The notes beneath the pieces are model-generated. The model did not search any database. It was given only the letters and a program-made list of their open reading frames with translations, and had not been told where the DNA came from. This document shows positions 46,701-58,898 of a stretch of DNA of 64,000 nucleotides, piece by piece. Location: contig BROG01000633.1 in the NCBI GenBank assembly GCA_030159075.1, positions 248,001-312,000 on the forward strand. The letters run 5' to 3'. Made by a program: the position numbers and the translations under genes. Position 1 is the stretch's first letter. Each line of letters starts with the position of its first letter. The DNA comes from Atrina japonica (Eukaryota; Mollusca; Bivalvia; Pterioida; Pinnidae).

Positions 46701-48324
46701 TAAATGCAACAATGGTAAGTCAGTACATACTAAATATAATGTTATGATTTATTTATAATATTTCTTCTGTTGCATTAACTTAGTATGTCTATAGTGTTGA
46801 AAAATCTGAGTTAACACTTTATTCAAGTTAATATATGAATATATGAGTTGCAATAGTATTTTCTTACTGTTTAACTAGGTTATCCGTAAACAATTTACAT
46901 ACAGGTGCATATATCAATCTTCTGTCTTTTCATGTTTTTTTTCACTGCGTCAGAAATAAGAATAGTAAATAAATATTCAATGATTGTTAGGAGAGATCAT
47001 ATTTTGATTTCAGGACACATCTCATACACAGAAGATGGTATATCTAAAAAGAAATGCCCAAGTTGTGATCTTGTCATTCAAATAGCAAAAGCTGAACAAA
47101 AAATAAGCATACCTTTATTTATAACAAGAAAAACGTTGCGACAGACCAAAGGTGCCAGAGAGCAGGGAGAAGCAGGAACAGACAAGGGCTGGCAATTAGT
47201 TACGAAAGACCAGACTGTGGTAGAAAACATGGATAAAGACACCGGTGGAAATGACGTCAATTCAGATAAGAGCAGAGGAAAAGAGCCAGTGGAAAATCAA
47301 AATCGTTCTTCGGAGTCACAGATGTCTTTCAGATGTTCGAATGGTTTGTTTATGTTATGTTGACTGATTTTCTGTTATTTGTTTATCGGATTTATAATGA
47401 CTGATTTGAAATAAATATTTACAAAACAATACATAAACTAATTTCGTTGAAAAATTTTGGTAGCACATAAAATTATAAAAAGTATTTTTATTTATTTGGC
47501 GATTTTTATCCTTAAATTTTTTGAAAACAATGGAAATTACGAGTGCTTATGACTTTAATAATCAAAATCTTATATATGAATGTTTACTTTAACTAAACAA
47601 ATACAGGTCACATATGTGAATGTTCCATCAAAGATCTTCCAGACAAATGTAGTGTTTGTGACTCAACTTCATTTGCGTCAGCTTCCAAAAGACAACGTGA
47701 CTCGGCCTTGAAAACGCGAGACAAAGGTGAGCATGTTTTGTTTTATTTATATATTCCTTTAGTTCTTATGATTAATGTAGAAATTGTTCACATTTATTTC
47801 GGAATTGAAATACATTTTGGTCTTATGAACTAAATTATGTAGAAATGATTGTTTGTTCTTTAAAATCTTTATTAATCGTGAATAGAGAAATAAAAATTTA
47901 TAAAGGAAATCTGATACCGCGCAGTGTCGCTGAAATGTGAGAAAGTGGTTTTTGTTAATAATTTGTATACGATATTTTAGGACGCCAGGAAGCAGATATA
48001 TTTGCTCCACGTGATTTGAATGAAATGGCGTCATCATATGGAAGTATGGATAAGTTATCGTCTGAACATTTAACAGCTTCTGGAGGAGCCAAAGTGAAAA
48101 CAGTAGGATTGGAAAAAAGAAAATCAATGGTTTCAGGTTTAAGTAGAGAGTGCAGAGTGAATAATGAAAAACTAAATAGAGAGGGGAACACAGAGAAAAT
48201 ACACCCAGAAGTTATAGAATGTACTTCAAAAGAAGAAATACATTCAGAGGTTTCAGAATGTACTGGAACAGAGGAAATACATTCAGAAGTTTCAGAATGT
48301 GCTACAACAGATGAAATACAGTAA
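38197..48324 (+). CDS. ZNFX1: ZNFX1-like NFX1-type zinc-finger helicase (5 exons)
   Basis: Coding exons 38197-38243, 40749-46714, 47014-47343, 47607-47726 and 47981-48324 join in phase at GT-AG sites to 2268 residues (human ZNFX1 is about 1,900). Order: Arg-rich N-terminus (RPYPSERARGRSRNRNARSA); armadillo-like helical region; UPF1-like SF1 helicase with Walker A GPPGTGKT (about residue 636), VEEAAEVLESH (about 1144), GDHKQLRPT, QHRMRPE, DNFQGEENDVILLSLVRS and ALSRAKHGLY (about 1358), with a ~500-residue insert between motifs I and II; Cys/His-rich NFX1 zinc fingers (about 1437-1704); a further C/H cluster ending LCPVCDVPI; two RZ-type fingers (CNNGH...CPSC; CSNGH...CSVC); and a tail of imperfect repeats (SEVSECTGTEEIH). 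The family acts in small-RNA inheritance in nematodes and antiviral dsRNA sensing in vertebrates; that role here is inferred. The long frame is intact. Confidence 0.92.
38266..38325. repeat. (GTAT)n and (GAATT)n microsatellites in intron 1
   Basis: GTATGTATGTATG followed by GAATTGAATTGAATTGA, just after the first coding exon. Confidence 0.85.
38598..40448 (-). pseudogene. decayed LINE (reverse transcriptase and C-terminal domain) in intron 1
   Basis: Running down the minus strand: GGNKDPCDPSSYRGITLTSI (40448-40191), AFLDNEKAFDRIRQTGLLYK (40221-39919), the catalytic region with LVDDTCLLAPSKSYLQNLLD (39872-39645; Val replaces the usual Ala before the DD), and a 342-residue C-terminal domain (39626-38598) with KCGSCNKMVNDIVKHILLEC, a CCHC-like finger after the RT. 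Frame breaks between the parts make it non-functional. It lies antisense inside the intron of the ZNFX1-like gene. Confidence 0.8.
40624..40745. repeat. (TATG)n/(TCTG)n microsatellite before exon 2
   Basis: Tetranucleotide runs end at the exon 2 acceptor (TTGTTTGTTTCAG, to 40748). They keep a frame open upstream of exon 2 by chance. Confidence 0.9.
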
Positions 48325-49860
48325 TCAGTTTCATGATATATCAGCAGATGAAATATATTCAGAATGTATTGGAACAGAGGAACAGTACATATGACATGAT
48401 GTAGAAAAATTCCAATATATTTCCATAATTGTTGCAGGTTAATTTCTAAAATTCTGAACCAGATCAAAATTGAAAACAGGTTAATTTCTAAAATTCTGAA
48501 CCAGATCAAAATTGAAAACGGTAAATAGCAGCATCGACTTTCAAAGGACTTTCATGAACATATGAATGGCAACTTAACACTGAAATTAGTTCCTTTCATA
48601 AATAGTATTAGATGAGTAGTAAAAATACAACTACATTTTAAATTTTTGTCAATATATAGACTAATATATATTTTTTAAAAAATTATCATTTTTATATTTT
48701 ATATACTAGAAATATCTAAGAAGCCAGCTACATCTTAACATAAGGCCTTGTAATGACCTTCAGTTGTAAATATACACGGGCGACAATGTTAAGGTTTTCT
48801 AAATATCAATGATGAGAACATAAACACAAAGCATAGGCCTAAAAAGCTTGCTTTTCTGTCATATGCGAGTATTTCAACCCCCAACAGTTTCGCAGTGACT
48901 GGACAACGACATACTCTATACCTGGAGATTTTCGCCCGTGGATATTTTCGCCCTTGGTCATCTTCGTCCTTGGTTATTTTCTACCTTTGACATTCGAAAG
49001 CATATTCACCCTGTCTTAAATTCGCTTTCAATCATCATAGTTTCATTGTTGGATGCAATTTTTTAGTTGAACATTTCTATTTCATATTCTCATCTACGAA
49101 CGAAAATGGCGAAAATTAGATGTGAGCGAAAATGTCCAGGTACACAATAATAATTCCGATGCTCAGTCAGGAAATCGCTTCAATGAAAATTATGCTGATG
49201 TAGTATTTCTTGTCCTTCTTACATTATGTTGATATACTGAAATATACAACTATATTCATAGGTACAACAAATACCAATCAAATACCAATTTACATTCAAA
49301 ACAACAGCTCTGCATTCTGCACTTTGTCGGCAAACCAATTTATCAATTTCCGGTGTATTTAATTGTCTCTGACCTCGTTATCGTTTACAATATACTTGCC
49401 CTGTCACATGACCGGTTTCTTCGATTTATCACTTGATATATATTCCCTTTAATAGTGTCATGAATTAAAAACAAATGTCATGATAGTAATGTTGAAATAA
49501 TGTTTTATGTTTTATGTTCAGATTTAGAATGCATTTGTACTCTTATGTGAAATACATGAACATAATTCATGTCACAAATGTTTCATTCGTAGTTAGTAGT
49601 AACTTATTTACGTGCTCATCTCAAGGTGCATGCTTTGGATGGTCGGTATTTATGGTTCAAAACAAACAATTTTGTCATCAACAGTTACATTATGAAATAA
49701 GTAAAATATCATTATCTAAATATTTCAGGTAAAGATCGATCACTTTTGTGGTAATTTCGGTGATTCAGTTCACCACACTAAGTAGGATAAAGCCGATTTA
49801 AGAACAACGACCTTGAGACCTTTAATTAGACAAGCCTAAATTTGAAATTGACAATTAATT
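48325..49860. other. 3' flank of the ZNFX1-like gene and intergenic DNA
   Basis: The tail repeat of the last exon continues past the stop (GATGAAATATATTCAGAATG near 48349), suggesting the stop is recent or that the repeat reached into the 3' UTR. A 41-bp unit (GTTAATTTCTAAAATTCTGA...) is duplicated at 48438-48520. No further gene is seen. Confidence 0.45.
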
Positions 49861-49861
49861 A

Positions 49862-52095
49862 GTTATGTGGTGTTATATATCTAATCTCCCCAGAAGTTTA
49901 TGTATAGCTGTATGCCATGTTATCTGGTGTTATATATCTAATATCCACAGAAGTTTATGTATAGCTGTATGCCATGTTATCTGGTGTTATATATCTAATA
50001 TCCACAGAAGTTTATGTATATATGTATACCATGTTATGTGGTGTTATATATCTAATATCCACTGTAGTTTATGTACAGATGTATACCATGTTTTGTGGTG
50101 TTTATATATCTAATATCCACAGAAGTTTATGTATAGATGTATACCATGTTATGTGGTGTTATATATGTAATATCCACAGAAGTTTATGCACAGCTGTATA
50201 CCATGTTTTGTGGTGTTATATATCTTATATCCACAGAAGTTTATGTATAGATGTATACCATGTCATGTGGTGTTATATATCTAATCTCCCCAGAAGTTTA
50301 TGTATAGCTGTATGCCATGTTATCTGGTGTTATATATCTAATATCCACAGAAGTTTATGTATATATGTATACCATGTTATGTGGTGTTATATATCTAATA
50401 TCCACTGTAGTTTATGTACAGATGTATACCATGTTTTGTGGTGTTATATATCTAATATCCACAGAAGTTTATGTATAGATGTATACCATGTTATGTGGTG
50501 TTATATATGTAATATCCACAGAAGTTTATGCACAGCTGTATACCATGTTTTGTGGTGTTATATATCTTATATCCACAGAAGTTTATGTATAGATGTATAC
50601 CATGATATCTGGTGTTATATATCTAATATCCACAGAAGTTAATGTATAGCTGTATGCCATGTTATCTGGTGTTATATATCTAATATCCACAGAAGTTTAT
50701 GTATATATGTATACCATGTTTTGTGGTGTTATATATCTAATATCCACGGAAGTTAATGTATAGCTGTATGCCATGTTATCTGGTGTTATATATCTAATAT
50801 CCACAGAAGTTTATGTATATATGTATACCATGTTATGTGGTGTTATATATCTAATATCCACAGAAGTTAATGTATAGCTGTATGCCATGTTATCTGGTGT
50901 TATATATCTAATATCCACAGAAGTTTATGTATATATGTATACCATGTTTTGTGGTGTTATATATCTAATATCCACAGAAGTTAATGTATAGCTGTATGCC
51001 ATGTTATCTGGTGTTATATATCTAATATCCACAGAAGTTTATGTATATATGTGTACCATGTTATGTGGTGTTATATATCTAATATCCACAGAAGTTTATG
51101 AACAGCTGTATACATTGTTTTGTGGTGTTATATATCTAATATCCACAGAAGTTTATGTATAGATGTATACCATGTTATGTGGTGTTATATATGTAATATC
51201 CACAGAAGTTTATGAACAGCTGTATACCATGTTTTGTGGTGTTATATATCTAATATCCACTGAAGTTTATGTACAGATGTATACCATGTTATCTGGTGTT
51301 ATATATCTAATATCCACAGAAGTTTATGTATAGATGTATACCTTGTTATGTGGTGTTATATATCTAATATCCACTGTAGTTTATGTACAGATGTATACCA
51401 TGTTATCTGGTGTTATATATCTAATATCCACAAAAGTTTATGCACAGCTGTATACCATGTTATGTGGTGTTATATATGTAATATCCACTGAAGTTTATGT
51501 ACAGCTGTATACCATGTTTTCTGGTGTTATATATCTAATATCCACAGAAGTTTATGCACAGCTGTATACCATGTTTTGTGGTGTTGTATATCTAATATTC
51601 ACAGAAGTTTATGTATAGATGTATACCATGTTATGTGGTGTTATATATGTAATATCCACAGAAGTTTATGAACAGCTATATACCATGTTTTGTTGTGTTA
51701 TATATCTTATATCCACAGAAGTTTATGTATAGATGTATACCATGTTATGTGGTGTTATATATCTAATATCCACAGAAGTTTATGAACAGCTGTATACCAT
51801 GTTTTGTGGTGTTATATATCTTATATAAACAGAAGTTTATGTATAGATGTATACCATGTTATGTGGTGTTATATATCTAATATCCACAGAAGTTTATGCA
51901 TAGCTGTATACCATGTTTTGTGGTGTTATATATCTAATATCCACAGAAGTTTATGTATAGATGTATACCATGTTATGTGGTGTTATATCTCTAATATCCA
52001 CAGAATTTTATGTACAGATGTATACCATGTTATGTGGTGTTATATACATGTATCTAATATCCCCAGTAGTTTATGTATAGTTGTATACAATGTTT
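49862..52095. repeat. 57-bp satellite array, about 39 copies, with higher-order repeats
   Basis: Unit: TATGTGGTGTTATATATCTA, ATATCCACAGAAGTTTATGT, ATAGATGTATACCATGT. Variants alternate (TTATCTGG or TTTTGTGG; TATAGC or TATAGA). The rare CTAATCTCCCCAG variant recurs 400 bp apart (49881 and 50281), showing a block of seven units duplicated. Because 57 is a multiple of three, long frames up to 222 codons stay open; they are not genes. Confidence 0.93.
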
Positions 52096-52256
52096 TCATA
52101 ACATGATTTTTCATATCTTTGTAGATCAGTGAGGAATATTTGCACATACTAAATCTTCTATCAGCTCCGATAGATATGACATAGATAATGTTGAAATTGT
52201 CATTTTTAGCAGAAAATCGTGAATTTTTACTTTATAATTATAATACTCATCGAAAT

Positions 52257-52541
52257 GAGTTGGCCTGGCTTAGTCGGTAGAACGCTCAACTCTTGATCTT
52301 GAGGTCGTGAGTTCGAGTCCAGCCGGCGACAGGTTGGTTTCCTGTCTTTCGGATGGGACAGTAAAAACCGAGGTCCCGTGTCACAGTACGTGTCGGCACG
52401 TTAAAGAACCTTCACTGCTTAACGGCTGTAAGTGCCGAGCATAGGCCAAAATTTGAACGCCCTTCGCCGGCATTTGGTGACGTCTCCATATGATTGAAAC
52501 ATTCTTGAGTAGGAAGTTAAACAAGAATAAAGAAACAAACA
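52257..52541 (+). mobile_element. tRNA-derived SINE family 1, full-length copy
   Basis: The head has a polymerase III A box (TGGCTTAGTCGG) and B box (GAGTTCGAGTCC). The body matches the other copies and the end is ACAAGAATAAAGAAACAAAC. It is the most complete copy here. Confidence 0.88.
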
Positions 52542-53966
52542 AACTTAACGAAATCTTTATCATACGGATTGAAAAAATATGCATTCAATATTATTTTATA
52601 TTTTATATTTTTTATAAGTAAAATATGTCTTTTTCTATATTGATTCATGTTTTATATATATATATTTATATTTGGAACAGTTAACAGTAATTAGAATGGC
52701 CTGTTTACACTTTTCAAGAGAATCCTGGATATGCCTTGGTGGAAGATATTCAACGTAATTTGGTCTAAAAATTGTTAATTTGATAATTATTATTTTTTTT
52801 ACATTTTGCATTTCAATAGAGATCAAAATGAAGAATTAATGAAAAAAAATGAAAATTGAATTTGTGAGTAAGTTATTTAATACCTCCTTAAATCAAAATA
52901 TTTAAACAAATAAGTCATCTTGATTTTTTCTCTCAGCTTTAATTTAATGTTATAAACGTCATTATAATCCCTAAATAGATTTTATTGTTAAGATAGTGTA
53001 TTTAAATCAGTTGAAGGGTTGATGCACCCTCTTTGAAGTTTATAATCAAGAAAATTAAAGATATATATACTGAACTCTGCAGAAACTTCAATAGACCTGC
53101 AAAAACAATGATCAATCTGAAGCAGTTTCAATCTAGAAGTAAGTTCATTTTGTTAAACATATGACCCATATGTTGCGGGTGTATCATTGACAGAAGGTTA
53201 AATTATTTCTCTACCCAATCATATTCAATTTGATATCGATTCAACCAATTCATATGTAAAAAACAATTTCATACTTTTATAGATCAATCATTTTAACCTT
53301 TCACCCCTAAAAATCAAGATGATATGCTGTTTTCTATTGTTAAGACCAGTCTATTATGGTCTGTAGAGTTGATAGGGTTTTTAAAAGATTTTGTTAATTT
53401 ATTGTTTAACAATAAATACGAAATACACATTTCACATTTCAATATTAATATATATTTTTTATTTTTATATCATATGAAAAGCAACCTATGTGTTATCATG
53501 CTCTCACTTTTGATTTACCAGGGTTTTAATTTGGTAAAAACCCTGGTAAATAAAAAAGCATTTTTATATAATATATTTTTCATATCACAAAAATAAATTT
53601 AGTTAGTTTGTAATATGAAAACATGATAATATTGTAAACTAATGTCTTTACAAGTAATATTAAGGTTCAAGTAATGTTCCATTGACATATAGATATATTG
53701 CCAAGATCATTGCTTTAATGGCATGTCATCCATTTCAACCAAAGTATGTAAATATGATATTTTTAAGACCAGTCTATTATGTTTTGCGAACAAAGACGGT
53801 AAAAACACTCTAAATTTATAAATTTTCGGCCCCTTAGTCTTTATCAAGTGGAAGACGACAATATCTGTAAAATTTAAATTTTGCTGTTTTTGTTGGCATA
53901 ACGATATATTCCTTTGAAGGACTTTGATTTTTATTGGTATTGTGTTTTGTTTTGCCTCGGACTAAA

Positions 53967-54176
53967 ATGTCGTCATTTCATAACGAGCAACATGACTGTC
54001 GTCCAGGATTTTATGGACGATCAGTAGCAAGAAATACGGCAATGGCGGATAACATGATTCACAATTCCGTGTACAGTGGCAATTTACGACATTTACTAAA
54101 TGGGGATACGATCCTCGAAAAATTAGAACAGTTGTTAGGTTTATTAATGACCTTCCACAGAAATATGTTGGGTTGA
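53967..54176 (+). CDS. tentative small ORF
   Basis: Sixty-nine codons from ATG with non-biased composition (MSSFHNEQHDCRPGFYGRSV...), ending in a leucine-rich helix. Its end overlaps the hairpin at 54134-54270. No family is recognised; it may be an isolated exon or a chance frame. Confidence 0.2.
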   Translation: MSSFHNEQHDCRPGFYGRSVARNTAMADNMIHNSVYSGNLRHLLNGDTILEKLEQLLGLLMTFHRNMLG

Positions 54177-54270
54177 TCAAGTCCGTGGAAAGCTCAGCTT
54201 TACCTCGCCTTCCATGATCTAGATCAACCCGACATATTTCTGTGGACGATCAGTAATAAACCTAATAACT
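54134..54270. repeat. inverted repeat, ~48-bp arms
   Basis: GTTAGGTTTATTAATGACCT and CCACAGAAATATGTTGGGTT are mirrored at 54223-54268. A GGACGATCAGTA block also occurs upstream at 54014. Confidence 0.65.
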
Positions 54271-55639
54271 AATAATATAAGGTTGAAAAGGTTATTGCTT
54301 TGAATGTGTGACTGTTTGAGCATACTTTATGGTAATATATTCTATCATCATGTTTTTTGATTTGGTTGAAATAATTAAAATATTTAATCACTGTTCAGTT
54401 TTTCATTTATTTGTCATGTCCGTATTCAATCCATCATTACAACTACCTAGAAAACTATACCATTGAAAAAATGATTTAAAGAAACTGTTTAATAATTTTT
54501 CGATCTGTGTATTGGGATTGACTTTTAAATTCCACCTTAAAGATATATTGATGTATCAAGTTTTAACATCAGAAAGTCATAAAGAGAAATCTATTTCCAA
54601 GATAATTACCACCACTGCAGTCGTATTGTGATTGAAATCAATCAAGAATTTGATGGTCACACACACACACACACACACATTTTTAAAATACTTTAATTTT
54701 TGTCAATATACAAATCATTATGGTCATAATAAACTTGTGATATATTTATCATTTATTTATTGGTCTATCGACAGTTTAGCCGTGTCAAATACATGAACTG
54801 AAAATGTATTCCATTGAATGAGAAGGAGTTAGCTGAAATGGATAGATATTTTTGAAATTCATCTTGAATCACTCTAGGCAGATGAAAAGAATGATTTAAG
54901 CAAATGTGGCCTTTAGCTTTTATGAGCATGTGAAAATCAAGTTTGTTTTTGTTTGTTTTCTTAGAATCAGTACAGGCCTTCCGCTATGAATGACAACCAC
55001 TCGGCCAACCTGGGTGCATGAAGCATTAAAAAACATCTTTCTTTAACAACATTCATTTTTCAATTATGACAGATTTACTTCTGACTACGTCAGCAATATT
55101 GTTATAACATTTTAAGGTTTAAGGTTTGCCCTACAACGTTGTTACAAACACACCAGACATGGCGGAACTGAGTAACCTTTTGATTATCATATAGACGATT
55201 CCATTTATTTATTACCAAAAAGAGAACGCGTTATATTCATCATTGTATACCCGCATGTGTGATGACAAGAAGGAAGAATTGATTTCACTCCATTCGGAGT
55301 AATCTTAACTCATTCACCCCTGAAGACACATTTGGACTAGCCTTAGTCATTGATTTACAGAATAGTCCATTGTTTTTCAGGGGTTGATGAGTTAATGTTG
55401 ACATGTTGAATCACCTATACTTTAAACTCGTTCTGGTCAAGAAAGTGTTCAGGAGACACCACCCGTCTGTTTATGACTGGACTGTGTGCTAGATAGTACA
55501 AGCATCATCCTGCGACTCTGGAGAGTAGTGATAACATTCACCAAGATGATTGACTTAATAATTTGTATATCTAGTATCAAAACGATATAAAATATAAGTG
55601 CTTATTGCTGTACACGACAAGTCATGACATTGAGGAGAG

Positions 55640-56418
55640 TGTGTACCTAATGCTTTGTATAAAGAGAACTACGTGTATTGTACCTAATGCTATGTATGAA
55701 GAGAACTACGTGTATTGTACCTAATGCTGTGTACGAAGAGAACTACGTGTATTGTACCTAATGCTATGTATAAAGAGAACTACGTGTATTGAACTAATGC
55801 TATGTATAAAAGAGAACTACGTATTGTACCTAATGCTATGTATAAAGAGAACTACGTGTATTGTACCTAATGCTATGTATAAAGAGAACTACGTGTATTG
55901 TACCTAATGCTATGTATAAAGAGAACTACGTGTATTGTACCTAATGCTATGTATGAAGAGAACTACGTGTATTGTACCTAATGCTATGTATGAAGAGAAC
56001 TACGTGTATTGTACCTAATGCTGTGTATGAAGAGAACTACGTGTATTGTACCTAATGCTGTGTATGAAGAGAACTACGTGTATTGTACCTAATGCTGTGT
56101 ATGAAGAGAACTACGTGTATTGTACCTAATGCTGTGTATAAAGAGAACTACGTGTATTGTACCTAATGCTATGTATGAAGAGAACTACGTGTATTGTACC
56201 TAATGCTATGTATGAAGAGAACTACGTGCATTGTTCCTAATGCTATGTATAAAGAGAACTACGTGTATTGTCCATGCTGGGGGTTGAGAGTCCGTGTATT
56301 GGACCCTTGTATGAAGGAACACGTGTATTTACATGCTTTGCAGAAGAAATTACGTGTATTGTACCTAATGCTTTGTATGAAGAGAACTACGTGTATTGTA
56401 CCTAATGCTATTGTATAA
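55640..56418. repeat. 37-bp minisatellite, about 21 copies
   Basis: Unit TGTACCTAATGCTATGTATA + AAGAGAACTACGTGTAT. Copies differ mainly at the A/G of CTATG/CTGTG and TATAA/TATGA. A diverged interruption lies at 56270-56340. Confidence 0.95.
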
Positions 56419-56933
56419 TACGCATTATTGTAAAGTCACAATCTTTAGTAGGAAATAAATCGCATTTAGTCTGCCCTACAAAGTTATATAAACCGGACAC
56501 TACCATTCATCTTAAACAAATTTCAGATTCTAACACTGGCAGTTTGGGATCATCGTTGGCAGATTTGCATGGTCTTATCATATTTTTTTTAAAAAATCAA
56601 ATTAAGTGTCCTCCAAAAAAATTTATTTTTAATTTAGAATAAAATTTCGTTACATGACTATTTTAGTTATGCGAAATTTTATTCTTTTAAAACTACCAAT
56701 AATGTTTTAAGGGGACATAATTATGGTTGGAAAAAATGAAAACATTATTTCACTTATTTATAAGGTTTTTATTCATTTAAAAGTAATTGAATAATCCGTC
56801 TGAGCATTCAAAGAAATATTTAAAATATTGTCTTCCATCCACAGCATACACTATTTTCAATTTTTTACTTTTTTATTTACCAGGGGTTTTAGGTGAGAAC
56901 AATATAAAATCTCTGATACCTGAGTATAAATCT

Positions 56934-57040
56934 TCGGGATGTCCAGAATACAGGTGACATTGGACAAACACGGACCTCTGGAAATTAAGAGGTAGAATCA
57001 GGTGCCATGGGGGAGTAAGCATGTCTTGTTGAGAACATGA
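56934..57040. repeat. dispersed repeat, copy 2 of 2
   Basis: Matches 3400-3510 (GGACAAACACGGACCTCTGG; GGGGGAGTAAGCATG). A minus-strand frame covers it in both places. Confidence 0.5.
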
Positions 57041-57209
57041 TATCATAGTACATCCTACTTTAAAACTGAAATATGAATAGGATGCCTGTGCACATACTTT
57101 TGATATGACGTAGGTATTAACTCTAAAACTGCACTCATAAAAAATACAAAAAAACAAAAATAAAATCCAACTTGAACTGTTCTTGTGTTTTTCATTTTCT
57201 GTCGGTTAT

Positions 57210-57515
57210 TACTCCATCATGGTGATATTTAGACAGCTTTATATATATTTTAAATATTCGGTGAATATATTATCTGTGATCTTCCGCCTCCTTTGACAAC
57301 TGTAATAGTTATGATTACAGAGATATGGGGCTACAAAAACAACAATTTGAAGTGTAAATTTCAAAATTATCCTTTCTTTTCTGTCGACAATATCTCCATG
57401 GTGATGATAGTTAGAAAGTTGATATTTGGAGAATTTATTTTCTATGGTCTTCCACCATAAAGATTACTGTGGTAGTTATGGTTACAGAGATATTACTCTT
57501 CAAAAAGACAATTTT
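57210..57515. repeat. diverged direct repeat, two copies
   Basis: Two ~150-bp blocks share CTCCAT, ATGGTGAT, a TATTTGG/TATTCGG-type block, GGTCTTCCACC or GATCTTCCGCC and GTTACAGAGATAT. A tandem duplication. Confidence 0.45.
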
Positions 57516-57519
57516 AAAA

Positions 57520-58890
57520 TGTTCATTAATAAAAAATCTGAATCCGCAGAGTAAAATTTTACATACCATTTTCAAGCTCTTTTCAAGACATTTTCGATGG
57601 TATTAACAATTGCATTATCAATCGTATTGTTATTGATTTCTGGCCTCAAAAGTACCAAATATTTAAATATTCAAAGGGTTTTAACGATATTATCACCAAA
57701 TTTTAATACAATGTAGATCTTTTTAATCTGTATATAAATAACAAGTTTCGTTATCCTTACTTTTAAAATAGCGGAGATATAATTCCCCGTATTAAATTTA
57801 GACCTTACGATATTTAGCATAGAGTCCTTAACCTTGGATCATCCCAAATACGTTATGTAATACATATGTGATGGGACTATGTTCATTCCAAGTTTGAGGT
57901 CTATTGATTTTGTAAAAAAGGAAGATATGATTTTATTTTTCAAAAAAAGTAAAAAAATCGGAATGCGCAGAATATATTGTTATACACCATTCTTAAGCTC
58001 TTTTCCAGACCTTACCGATTGTGTGAAAAAAATGTAAATAATAAGATTGTTATTCAGGAAAATTTGTATTTCTAAAGTTTGAGTGCGTAGAAGCTTCACA
58101 ATATTAGAAAGGGCTTGCTGAGACCTTTCCAATGATTTCTTCGCATTATTGGAACTATTAAAAATAACAAAAAAAGTTAAGGGTTCTGAAAGTTTGATAA
58201 AAAATCTGCCGTCGTCGGAAGTTTTTATTAGATGCATAAAACACCAACCCTAATGAATATTGCCTGACAATTAATCCAACAATTAAAATCATGTGAAGCA
58301 AACCAGGGAGACCGTGTCCCTACAAATTATAAAATAGTTGTGAAACCCTTAATTTTCTATAAAAAGTCGGAAAATTAAAAACAAATTTCCTATAAATAAA
58401 TTTTAAATTTACACCTGTTCCAATTTTGAATCCTCAGTCTGATTTTGATTATATATATTTTGATTGCATCACAAATAGGTATAATTTTATGTCACCAGCC
58501 TAAAAACAACCACTTTTTAAATTTTTTTCTATCTCCACCACTGTTGTATGTATTAATTGCATAATCAAAAGGCACATGACATTTTTTCCCTGGGAAAACC
58601 ACTTTAAAAAAAAAAAAAAAAAATACCCCCCCACACTTTTGATTTGCTTCCTACGCCACTGCATAAAGGGAGGATTACTATTTCAAAGGTGACCGACAGT
58701 AAATGCAAGAAAGGGTACATTTAATACAAGAATATGCCCAGTAGACAAATGCAGTAAAGTATAAAAAGGTTAAGAGTAGACGCCACAAAGTAAGTATAAT
58801 CATTTAAGTTATACTGTATCTGTTGTTCAGTACTCTTTAAGATTGTCCTTGATGTCTTACGCATTTGTTTAAACTACAACTAAAATTTTA
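57520..58890. other. intergenic, no gene seen
   Basis: AT-rich. An A run lies at 58605-58622. No supported gene. Confidence 0.4.
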
Positions 58891-58898
58891 TTTTTCAG

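Larger units (their letters stand above)
52542..55630. other. intergenic with small repeats
   Basis: AT-rich DNA with a short hairpin (TTTACCAGGGTTT / AAACCCTGGTAAA, about 53515-53550), a repeated AAGACCAGTCTATTATG (53341 and 53765), and a CA run (54658-54680). No gene clearly supported except the tentative one at 53967. Confidence 0.4.

Noticed and set aside
49865..52106. Open frames of 82-222 codons on the plus strand
   Set aside because: They are translations of the 57-bp satellite; the unit length is a multiple of three, so frames stay open by chance.
52257..52335. tRNA gene
   Set aside because: A and B boxes are present, but the segment is the head of a SINE whose body is shared with four other copies; no proper acceptor stem was seen.
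55640..56418. CRISPR-like or coding array
   Set aside because: A plain 37-bp minisatellite without spacers.
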